Source: Zetaproteobacteria bacterium
Lineage (GTDB): Bacteria; Pseudomonadota; Zetaproteobacteria; Mariprofundales; Mariprofundaceae
Direction: 5' to 3'
Assembly (NCBI GenBank): GCA_021545625.1
Contig: JAJRVH010000057.1
Location: 1-6,590 of the forward strand
Length of the DNA stretch: 6,590 nt
Under the pieces are notes generated by a model, which worked only from the letters and a program-made list of their open reading frames with translations, did not search any database and was not told the DNA's origin. Positions 1 to 5,807 of the stretch are shown here, piece after piece; within the stretch, counting starts at the first letter, position 1, and every line of letters begins with the position of its first letter. The translations under genes were made by a program, and so were the position numbers.

Positions 1-656
1 ATTTCGTACCAGACTTCGGTTCGGTGCTGCAGGTATTCGAGCGTTTCCAGCACCGGTTGCAGATGACCCGCGCACAGCCGGTGGTAAAAATCCTCGCTGA
101 AGGCCTTCAGGTCGACATTGGCGGCGTCCATATGCGCGAAGAACTCCTTTCTGGCGTCGGCATGCATATAGCCCGCCGTCACGGCAACCGTCCTGACGTC
201 AAGGCGGCGACAGGCCCTGGCCGTGTCCACCGCATATTCGAGGAATATGACAGGATCGTTATAGGTGAAGGATACGCTTTTGCAGCCAAGCTCGGCGGCC
301 CTGGCGGCAATGGCCTCGGGAGAAGCCTCGTCGCACAGCCGGTCGAATTCGCGCGATTTGGAGATGTCCCAGTTCTGGCAGAATTTGCATGCCAGATTGC
401 AGCCGGCCGTGCCGAAGGAGAAGACGCTGGAGCCGGGGTGGAAATGATTGAGCGGTTTCTTTTCGATCGGGTCCACGCAGAAGCCGGACGAGCGGCCGTA
501 GGTGGTCAGGACAATCCGGTCGTTCTCGCATTTGCGTACGAAACACAGGCCGCGCTGGCCGTCATGCAGCCGGCAGTCGCGCGGGCAGATATCGCACTGG
601 ATGCGACCGTCTTCCAGCCTGTGCCAGTAGCGGCCGGGAACATGCTCGTCAGCCAT
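1..656 (-). CDS. amrS: AmmeMemoRadiSam system radical SAM enzyme, C-terminus cut by window edge
   Basis: This is a radical SAM enzyme of the pyruvate formate-lyase-activase-like group and the enzymatic member of the AmmeMemoRadiSam trio; its substrate is unknown to me. Only the first 218 residues are in the window, and I expect roughly 350 in full. The [4Fe-4S]/SAM motif is CNLACKFCQ, with C86, C90 and C93. It is followed by YNDP (132-135), TAGY (160-163) and VDLKAF (181-186), all at the positions expected for the family. The N-terminus has a second cysteine set (C21, C24, C28, C38, C43) of the form CDICPRDC...GLC, typical of this family and possibly binding a metal. The start is the ATG at 656, preceded by GGGAG with 6-base spacing inside the end of amrA. 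Only 3 bases separate it from the amrA stop, so the two are almost certainly co-translated. The usual TNGY-type motif reads TAGY here. Confidence 0.93.
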   Translation of the reverse strand, partial: MADEHVPGRYWHRLEDGRIQCDICPRDCRLHDGQRGLCFVRKCENDRIVLTTYGRSSGFCVDPIEKKPLNHFHPGSSVFSFGTAGCNLACKFCQNWDISKSREFDRLCDEASPEAIAARAAELGCKSVSFTYNDPVIFLEYAVDTARACRRLDVRTVAVTAGYMHADARKEFFAHMDAANVDLKAFSEDFYHRLCAGHLQPVLETLEYLQHRTEVWYE

Positions 657-659
657 GGC

Positions 660-1232
660 CTACTCCCTGTCAGCTTCGATCCTCTCGCGGTATTTGCTGA
701 CCTGATACCTGTATAATAGCACTTCCGGATGCCAGAAGTCGGCCGGCAGCCCGGCCTTCTGCTTCAGGTGGGCGAGGAAGGCTTTCGGTTCGGGCAGCTG
801 CTCCCATACCTGGGGAAGAAAGGTAGCCTTGTGCGATCCGTACTTGAACACGAGCCCGTCGCGGTTCGGCACCAGCTTGCCGCAGGCGATGTCCTCGCTT
901 TTGGCATGCATCGGCTCCAGTTCGGAAAGTAGCGATACCTCGATGCGAACGCCGTCGAATTCCGCAGCGGTCAGGGGCACAAAGCGGGGGTCCTGGAAGG
1001 CGGCAGCCACCGCATTGCCCTGCACATCCTCGATCAGCGGCCGATAGGCTTCCAGCGTGCCGATGCAGCCGCGCAGCTCCCCCTGCATGGTCAGCGTTAC
1101 GAAGCTGGCCGCCTGTTCCAGCAGCCATGCGGGCCTGTCTTCCGGCGCGCGGAAATCCACGCCGAGTTTTTCGGCAATGGCGGCGCGGGCCAGGCCGGTC
1201 AGAAGCGGACCGCGGTTTCCGGATTCCGTCAT
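660..1232 (-). CDS. amrA: AmmeMemoRadiSam system protein A (AMMECR1 domain)
   Basis: A 190-residue protein made of a single AMMECR1 domain, the bacterial/archaeal relative of human AMMECR1; its biochemical function is not established. The family hallmark LRGCIG is at residues 53-58, inside a GELRGCIGTLE context. A second conserved block, DGLVFKYGSHKATFLPQVWE, spans 125-144, and a third (FWHPEVLLYRYQV) spans 166-178. The length is normal and I see no defects. It has no signal peptide or membrane segment, so it is probably cytoplasmic. The ATG at 1232 overlaps the amrB stop as ATGA, with GGGGAGG ending 6 bases upstream, so translational coupling to amrB is likely. A conserved Cys in LRGCIG (C56) and the radical SAM neighbour suggest a role in a modification pathway, but that is inference. 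Confidence 0.95.
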   Translation of the reverse strand: MTESGNRGPLLTGLARAAIAEKLGVDFRAPEDRPAWLLEQAASFVTLTMQGELRGCIGTLEAYRPLIEDVQGNAVAAAFQDPRFVPLTAAEFDGVRIEVSLLSELEPMHAKSEDIACGKLVPNRDGLVFKYGSHKATFLPQVWEQLPEPKAFLAHLKQKAGLPADFWHPEVLLYRYQVSKYRERIEADRE

Positions 1233-2032
1233 GCGTTTCCTCCCCTTTCGCGGAATGCAATGGATGTATAGCCCACGACGCTGAGCCTGTCGCCTGCCGT
1301 GTCGCCGGAATTGCGGTAGTCGAGAAGATATGGCTGTAGCGGATGGGCGCGGCCTGCTTCGAGCAGGCCGTTGACGGGGGTGGCGCCGCAGGCCTGTTCG
1401 TGGCTCAGACTGACATCCCCGGCGAGAATCCGGCCGATGCTTTGCTGGTCGATGTTCCGGGCGATCTCATAGGGATGGAAATGCGACAGATCCGAACTGA
1501 CGACGATCAGCGTTTCATGGCTGCCCCATAGTTCGAGCATGGCAGTGGCGACATCGGCGGCATCGGCCGAGCCGACGCATACCGGCACCAGCGTAAAATC
1601 GTCCAGCACCATCTGCAGGAAGGGCAGCTGCACTTCCAGCGAATGCTCGAGCACATGCGCGGCCGGGAAGCGCGCAATATGGGGCAGGCTCATCAGCTTT
1701 TGCATGGATGGCTGATCCAGCGGAACTTCGCCCAGCGGCGTTGCAAAGGCATCGGCGTCCGGCAGGGCCAGTCCGTAAAACGGCACGCGGTGGGCGGGCC
1801 CGAACAGCAGCACGCGCCGGACCTTGTTGCGGTCCAGCGTGGCGTAGGCGTGGGCTGCGGTCGCGCCGGAATAGATATAGCCCGCATGCGGAACGATCAG
1901 CGCTTTCGGATCTCTGACGTCCGTTTCCGCCTGTCCCAGAACGTGCCGGATAAGGATTTCAAGCTCGGCTCTATCCGCGGGATAGAACTGACCGGCGACG
2001 GCAGGAGGGCGGATCGAAAGCGCGGCAGACAT
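1229..2032 (-). CDS. amrB: AmmeMemoRadiSam system protein B (Memo-like)
   Basis: A 267-residue Memo-family protein, structurally related to class III extradiol dioxygenases (LigB-like); its activity in bacteria is unknown. The motifs are VPHAGYIYSG (48-57), GPAH (78-81), LEHSLEVQLPFLQ (128-140), VVSSDLSHFHP (177-187) and ACG (214-216). Human MEMO1 has metal-site ligands at H49, H81 and C244; the matching residues here are H49, H81 and C215, so the metal site looks intact. The carboxy end (DYRNSGDTAGD..SVVGYTS) is also typical. The start is the ATG at 2032, with GGAGG at 2039-2043 (minus strand) at 6-base spacing. It lies 53 bases downstream of the DedA gene and overlaps amrA by 4 bases. It is probably cytoplasmic; no signal peptide is seen. 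Confidence 0.96.
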   Translation of the reverse strand: MSAALSIRPPAVAGQFYPADRAELEILIRHVLGQAETDVRDPKALIVPHAGYIYSGATAAHAYATLDRNKVRRVLLFGPAHRVPFYGLALPDADAFATPLGEVPLDQPSMQKLMSLPHIARFPAAHVLEHSLEVQLPFLQMVLDDFTLVPVCVGSADAADVATAMLELWGSHETLIVVSSDLSHFHPYEIARNIDQQSIGRILAGDVSLSHEQACGATPVNGLLEAGRAHPLQPYLLDYRNSGDTAGDRLSVVGYTSIAFRERGGNA

Positions 2033-2085
2033 GGGCTTCCTCCGGAGACTGAAGGTGATGGCGACTATCGTCAGTCTAGATCATT

Positions 2086-2715
2086 TCAGGATGACTTGCC
2101 CGCGTTGTTCTCGTGCCTGTCGTTCCGGTGTTCCCCGTCCCCGCTCTGAAGATGGCGGCGGAGGTGCTGATGACCGAAGCGGAAGTAGAGCCATAGTCCG
2201 GCAGCGGCGGCCGTGACCAGCACCAGCGCCAGGCCGATGATGCCGAAGCGGTGCAGGATGGCCATGCCGGCCATGCCGAGCGCGTGGCCGACCGCGTAGA
2301 TGATGACGGCCCATGATATGCAGTTGACGAGCTGAAGAAACAGAAAGCGCCAGAAGTTGATCGAGGAACAGCCGAACAGGACCGCAGCCACCATGCGCGT
2401 GCCGTACAGATACTGGAAGATGAAGACCGACCAGTGGGCGTACTGATCCAGAATCTTGTTGGCCTTGGGATAATGTCTGCGCAGAAACGGTACGGCCAGG
2501 ATGATGTCCATGCCCTTCCAGCGGCCGATGGCGAAGAAGAAGATATGGCCGACAAAGGCCCCGCATGCAGCCACCAGAATGACTTTCCAGGGCTCCAGCA
2601 GGCCGGCGGCGGCCAGTGCCGCGGCGGCGATGAAGACGGATTCGCCTTCGATGAAGGTCCACAGGAATACGGCCCAGTAGCCATACTGTTCGACGAATTG
2701 CTGCGCCCATTCCAT
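2086..2715 (-). CDS. DedA/SNARE-associated family membrane protein, YohD-like
   Basis: A 209-residue integral membrane protein of the DedA (SNARE_assoc/VTT domain) superfamily. Members act in lipid-carrier recycling: some bacterial DedA proteins translocate undecaprenyl phosphate, and others affect membrane energetics and drug resistance. The start resembles E. coli YohD: QYGY (9-12 region), an acidic EGES motif (23-26) in the first re-entrant segment, then GLLEPWK. A GR pair follows at 64-65. The re-entrant signature reads FQYLYGTR (100-107). Classical DedA proteins have RFIPGxR and, from memory, YohD has RFMYGFR. The second arginine (R107) is therefore kept, while the first is Gln (Q101). 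Several hydrophobic segments lie at about 10-38, 45-64, 94-115, 122-150 and 158-178. The tail (180-209) is hydrophilic and rich in His/Arg/Asn. No strong Shine-Dalgarno is seen: a G-rich stretch lies about 12 bases before the ATG. Its substrate cannot be told from sequence. It lies upstream of amrB in the same direction. Confidence 0.9.
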   Translation of the reverse strand: MEWAQQFVEQYGYWAVFLWTFIEGESVFIAAAALAAAGLLEPWKVILVAACGAFVGHIFFFAIGRWKGMDIILAVPFLRRHYPKANKILDQYAHWSVFIFQYLYGTRMVAAVLFGCSSINFWRFLFLQLVNCISWAVIIYAVGHALGMAGMAILHRFGIIGLALVLVTAAAAGLWLYFRFGHQHLRRHLQSGDGEHRNDRHENNAGKSS

Positions 2716-2732
2716 GCGGCAAGCTTACCCCG

Positions 2733-2756
2733 CCCCGTTCGACCGTGGAAGCGGGG
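2733..2756 (-). other. Intercistronic GC-rich hairpin between the CNBD gene and the dedA-like gene
   Basis: On the minus strand the transcript directly after the CNBD stop codon reads CCCCG-c-TTC-cacggtc-GAA-CGGGG. This folds into an 8-bp stem with one bulged base and a 7-base loop. The inner part alone is an interrupted palindrome, TTCnACnGTnGAA (2738-2750). The following bases are G-rich and not a T-tract, so it does not look like a classical rho-independent terminator. It may stabilise or process the mRNA, attenuate transcription, or be a protein-binding dyad. The pairing is seen directly; the role is inferred. Confidence 0.4.
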
Positions 2757-3167
2757 CTAGCCGGAAATGCGCCGGAAGGCCGTCTGCCGCAGGGCTGCGG
2801 CGAAATCCTGCTGCCGGTCGGCCAGATCGCGGATCAGTCCGACCGGGAAGGCGATGGCCTTCAGGTCTTCATTGGCGATGACGGTGGCCACCGGCGGGCT
2901 GATGCCGGCCGATGATATTTCTCCGGCCAGTTCGCTCGCCGAAATCGTGCCGACCGGCGTGCCGTTGATCAGCGCCGAGGCGCTGCCTTCGAGGACGAGA
3001 AACAGATGCGGATTGTCCTCGTCTTCTCCGATCAGCGTCTCGCTGGCCGCAAACTCCATCATTCTTCCCTCGTGCAACAGTCGTTCCCGCTGCTCCGGAG
3101 GCAGCTGTGCAAACAGCGGCAGGGATGCGATCATGGAGGACAGGTCGTCGTGCGATGTTTGTGGCAT
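2757..3167 (-). CDS. Small orphan cyclic nucleotide-binding-domain (CNBD-fold) protein
   Basis: A 136-residue protein consisting essentially of one CNBD/Crp-type beta-roll, with no helix-turn-helix or kinase domain, so it is probably not a DNA-binding regulator by itself. The helical lead-in is LPLFAQLPPEQRERLL (16-31), followed by the beta-roll (EFAASETLIGEDEDNPHLFLVLEG, about 38-61) and a degenerate binding cassette (ELAGEIS...PPVATVIAN, 79-99). The GE pair (82-83) is retained. The arginine that clamps the cyclic phosphate in Crp-like domains (consensus RxATV) is replaced by P92, so nucleotide binding is doubtful. The start is the ATG at 3167: GAGGAG (3174-3179) is 6 bases upstream, whereas the in-frame ATG at 3173 would abut it. 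The frame runs open further upstream, but that part is antisense to purC. It is the first gene of the minus-strand cluster; its partner is unknown. Confidence 0.75.
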   Translation of the reverse strand: MPQTSHDDLSSMIASLPLFAQLPPEQRERLLHEGRMMEFAASETLIGEDEDNPHLFLVLEGSASALINGTPVGTISASELAGEISSAGISPPVATVIANEDLKAIAFPVGLIRDLADRQQDFAAALRQTAFRRISG

Positions 3168-3318
3168 ATTCATCTCCTCTGGCCTTGCGGGATTCATGAC
3201 GATGGTAGCGATCTGCGGCCGGCGATGCCAGAAGGCTTGCTGGCCGGCCCCGGGCTTCGTAGGCTGCGCCGTTTCCCGCGGCAGGGGAGGCCTGCGCGGT
3301 TCGAACAGGAGCAGAGAG
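3168..3318. promoter_or_regulatory. Divergent promoter region between the CNBD gene and purC
   Basis: This 151-bp gap lies between two divergently transcribed genes, so it must carry promoters for both. The best minus-strand match is CTGGCA (3226-3231) as -35 and TACCAT (3202-3207) as -10, with 18-base spacing. The best plus-strand match is TTGCTG (3237-3242) and TAGGCT (3260-3265), with 17-base spacing. Both are weak sigma70 matches (3-4 of 6 per box), so the exact sites are uncertain. Ribosome-binding sites flank the region: GAGGAG (3174-3179, minus strand) for the CNBD gene and AGGAG (3307-3311) for purC, the latter 7 bases before its ATG. Confidence 0.45.
3217..3249. repeat. Imperfect inverted repeat in the divergent promoter region
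   Basis: The two arms are GGCCG (3217-3221) plus GCCAG (3227-3231), and CTGGC plus CGGCC (3240-3249). That gives ten complementary positions in total, with 5 unpaired bases in the left arm and an 8-base centre. The arms overlap the two candidate -35 boxes, which would suit a shared operator. The pairing is seen directly; the regulator is unknown. In such GC-rich DNA, chance dyads of this size are not rare. Confidence 0.35.
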
Positions 3319-4026
3319 ATGAAGGGTGAACTGAAATACGAGGGCAAGGGCAAGCAGCTGTTTGCCAGCGACAGGCCGGATGAACTGATCCAGGTATTCA
3401 AGGACGACGCGACGGCATTCGACGGCGTCAAGCACGACGTGATCGCCGGCAAGGGCGAGCTGAACTGCGCCATTTCCTCGTTCATGTTCGAAAAGCTGCA
3501 CGAGGCGGGCGTGAAGACGCATTATGTCAGGCGCGAGGGACCGCGCGAGATGCGCGTCAGGGCGCTGGACATGATGCCGGTCGAGGTCGTGGTGCGGAAT
3601 GTCGCCGCCGGTTCCATCTGCAGGCGCCTGGGCCTGGAGGAGGGCCTGAAGTTCAAATGGCCGCTGACCGAGCTGTTCTACAAGTCGGACGAACTGCACG
3701 ATCCGATGATCAATACCGAGCACTGTGAGCTGTTCGGCTGGGCCACGCGCGAGGAAATCGGACGGATGCGCGACATTGCGCTGAAGGTGAACGGGGTGCT
3801 GTCGTCGATGCTGGCCGGCGTCGGCATTCAGCTGGTGGATTACAAGCTTGAATTCGGCAAGGCGGGCGGCGAGATCCTGCTCGGCGACGAGATTACGCCG
3901 GACGGCTGCCGCCTGTGGGATATCGAAAGCGGCCGCAAGCTGGACAAGGACGTGTTCCGCAGCGATCTCGGCGGTCTGTCGGAGGTCTATCACGAGGTTG
4001 CCGGCCGGCTGGGCATCGATATCTGA
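3319..4026 (+). CDS. purC: Phosphoribosylaminoimidazole-succinocarboxamide (SAICAR) synthase
   Basis: PurC condenses CAIR with aspartate using ATP to make SAICAR, in de novo purine synthesis in the cytoplasm. The 235-residue length matches the short bacterial form. Visible family blocks are the N-terminal glycine loop YEGKGKQLF (7-15), FKDDATAFDG (27-36), EVVVRNVAAGSICRRLG (89-105), YKSDELHDPMINTEH (121-135), LVDYKLEFG (172-180), LLGDEITPDGCRLWD (187-201) and LDKDVFRSDLGGL (208-220). All substrate-binding and ATP-binding blocks appear intact. The loop reads GKGK where many members have GKAK. The start at 3319 has AGGAG 7 bases upstream and matches the conserved N-terminus; the open frame that extends further upstream is not coding. 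It leads a plus-strand run with proS and a transglycosylase, with 42 bases to proS. Confidence 0.97.
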   Translation: MKGELKYEGKGKQLFASDRPDELIQVFKDDATAFDGVKHDVIAGKGELNCAISSFMFEKLHEAGVKTHYVRREGPREMRVRALDMMPVEVVVRNVAAGSICRRLGLEEGLKFKWPLTELFYKSDELHDPMINTEHCELFGWATREEIGRMRDIALKVNGVLSSMLAGVGIQLVDYKLEFGKAGGEILLGDEITPDGCRLWDIESGRKLDKDVFRSDLGGLSEVYHEVAGRLGIDI

Positions 4027-4068
4027 GGGGCTATCTGAACGCCGGCTGCGCCGCTAGGATATCGCTCC

Positions 4069-5775
4069 ATGCGTTATTCAAAGTTTTTCATACCGACACT
4101 GCGTGACGACCCGGCCGATGCCGAGGTCGTATCGCACAGGCTGTTGCTGCGGGCGGGTTTTATCCGGCGCGTGACTTCGGGCGTTTACGATTATCTGCCG
4201 ATGGGCCTGCGCGTGCTGCGCAAGATCGAGGCGATCGTGCGCGAGGAAATGAACCGGGCCGGCGCTCAGGAACTGCTGATGCCGATGGTGCAGCCGTGCG
4301 AGCTGTGGGAGAAGTCCGGGCGTCTGGGGAAATACGGCCCGGAGCTGCTGCGCTTTGAAGACCGGCATGATCACGAATCGTGTCTCGGCCCGACGCATGA
4401 AGAGGTGATCTGCGATCTGGTCGGCCGCGAGTTGCGCTCCTACAAGCAGTTGCCGATGAACCTGTACCAGATCCAGGCGAAGTTCCGCGACGAGATCCGG
4501 CCGCGCTTCGGCCTGATGCGGGGACGCGAGTTCGTGATGAAGGATGCCTATTCCTTCCATGCCGACGATGCGGACCTTGAGCGCGAGTACCGGCTGATGT
4601 TCGATACCTATACGACGATCTTCAACCGCTTCGGTCTGAAGTTTCGCGCCGTCGAGGCCGATACCGGCTCGATCGGCGGCAGCGATTCGCACGAGTTCCA
4701 TGTGCTGGCCGACTCCGGCGAGGACCTGATCGCCCACTGCGAGGCCTGCGAGTATGCGGCCAATGTCGAGAAGGCGGTATCCGAGCGGGAACTGCCGGCC
4801 GGTTCGCCGGCGGAGCTGGCCGAGGTTGCCACGCCTTCGGTGAGCTCGGCCGAGGATGTGGCCGCCTTTCTGAAGGTGGAGCCGGCGCGGCTGGTCAAGA
4901 CCCTGCTCTATCGGTTGCAGGGGGGCGAGCATGACGGTGACATCGTGGCGGCCTGCGTGCGCGGCGACGATCAGTTGCAGGAAATCAAGCTGGCCCATGC
5001 GGCCGGCTCCGATACGGTGGAGATGGCGGCCGAGGAAGAGATTCGGGCCGCGGGCGGTGTCAGCGGCTTTGTCGGTCCGCAGGGGCTTTCATGCAGGGTC
5101 TATGTCGATGCGACCCTGGAAGGGGCCGAGGGGCTGGTGGCCGGGGCCAACAGGGCGGATGCGCATGTCACGGGGCTTTCCATCGCCCGCGATGTCGGGG
5201 AGGCCGTGATCGTCGATCTGCGCGAAACGCGCGCCGGCGACCGCTGTCGTCGCTGCGGCGGCGGCATCGCGCTGTCGCGCGGCATCGAGGTCGGTCAGGT
5301 GTTTGCGCTGGGCCGGCGCTATACCGAGCCGATGGAAGTGATGTTTCAGGATCCGGCCGGCAAGCGGGCGGTGGCGACGATGGGCTGCTACGGCATCGGC
5401 GTGTCGCGCCTGATGGCGGCCGTGGTCGAACAGTGCCACGATGACGCGGGCATTCGCTGGCCGCTGAATCTGGCGCCGTTCCAGGTCGCCCTGATCACGA
5501 TGGGGCAGGGCGAAGCGGCGATGCGGGCTTCCGAATCGATCTACCGCGAGCTCTCCGGTGCGGGCGTCGAGGTGCTCTGGGACGAGCGCAGGGAGCGGCC
5601 GGGCGTCAAGTTCAAGGATGCGGAGCTGATGGGGCTGCCGGTGCAGGTCGTGGTCGGCGACCGGGGGCTGGAGCGGGGCGTGGTTGAATACGGCCCGCGC
5701 GGCGGCGATCGCAGCGAGACCGGGCCGGATGCCGTGGTTGGCGCCGTCATGGAACTGATCGGGAGCGGCTTCTGA
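4069..5775 (+). CDS. proS: Prolyl-tRNA synthetase, bacterial type with editing domain
   Basis: A class II aminoacyl-tRNA synthetase that charges tRNA-Pro. Its 568 residues are the normal length of the bacterial form with an INS editing insertion. Motif 1 lies around residues 38-75 (SGVYDYLPMGLRVL to MPMVQP). Next come GPTHEE (107-112) and motif 2, KFRDEIRPRFGLMRGREF (138-155), with MKDAYSFH at 157-164. TGSIGG (199-204) precedes the insertion. Motif 3, MGCYGIGVSRLMA, is at 438-450, and an anticodon-binding domain fills 470-568. The INS domain (about 225-410) keeps VKTLL with K277, the counterpart of the editing lysine K279 in E. coli, so deacylation of Ala-tRNA-Pro is probably intact. Two cysteine pairs flank the INS domain: C224/C227 and C393/C396. 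The start at 4069 has AGGA 9 bases upstream and the conserved opening MRYSKFFIPTL. Confidence 0.98.
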   Translation: MRYSKFFIPTLRDDPADAEVVSHRLLLRAGFIRRVTSGVYDYLPMGLRVLRKIEAIVREEMNRAGAQELLMPMVQPCELWEKSGRLGKYGPELLRFEDRHDHESCLGPTHEEVICDLVGRELRSYKQLPMNLYQIQAKFRDEIRPRFGLMRGREFVMKDAYSFHADDADLEREYRLMFDTYTTIFNRFGLKFRAVEADTGSIGGSDSHEFHVLADSGEDLIAHCEACEYAANVEKAVSERELPAGSPAELAEVATPSVSSAEDVAAFLKVEPARLVKTLLYRLQGGEHDGDIVAACVRGDDQLQEIKLAHAAGSDTVEMAAEEEIRAAGGVSGFVGPQGLSCRVYVDATLEGAEGLVAGANRADAHVTGLSIARDVGEAVIVDLRETRAGDRCRRCGGGIALSRGIEVGQVFALGRRYTEPMEVMFQDPAGKRAVATMGCYGIGVSRLMAAVVEQCHDDAGIRWPLNLAPFQVALITMGQGEAAMRASESIYRELSGAGVEVLWDERRERPGVKFKDAELMGLPVQVVVGDRGLERGVVEYGPRGGDRSETGPDAVVGAVMELIGSGF

Positions 5776-5807
5776 ACGCGGCCGAGCTCAGGCAGCGTCT
5801 GGGCGGC

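Noticed and set aside
24..716. Long plus-strand open frame opposite amrS
   Set aside because: AmrS on the other strand has clear family motifs; the plus-strand product has none and is a GC-rich shadow.
2063..2076. Small inverted repeat GACT-6-AGTC between the dedA-like gene and amrB
   Set aside because: The 4-bp arms are too short to support a terminator or operator, and no T-tract follows.
2767..3318. Upstream extension of the purC frame on the plus strand
   Set aside because: It is antisense to the CNBD gene and has no family match; PurC homologs begin at the ATG at 3319, which has its own Shine-Dalgarno.
3168..3485. N-terminal extension of the CNBD frame on the minus strand
   Set aside because: The open frame continues to an ATG at 3485, but this part is antisense to purC and the divergent gap and resembles no domain; the GAGGAG site fits a start at 3167.
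4020..4038. Direct repeat TATCTGA at the purC end
   Set aside because: Two 7-base copies, one containing the purC stop codon; this is within chance expectation and fits no known site type.
4078..4998. Long minus-strand open frame opposite proS
   Set aside because: Its product is low-complexity (His, Gln, Leu, Arg rich) and is the antisense image of well-conserved ProS codons.
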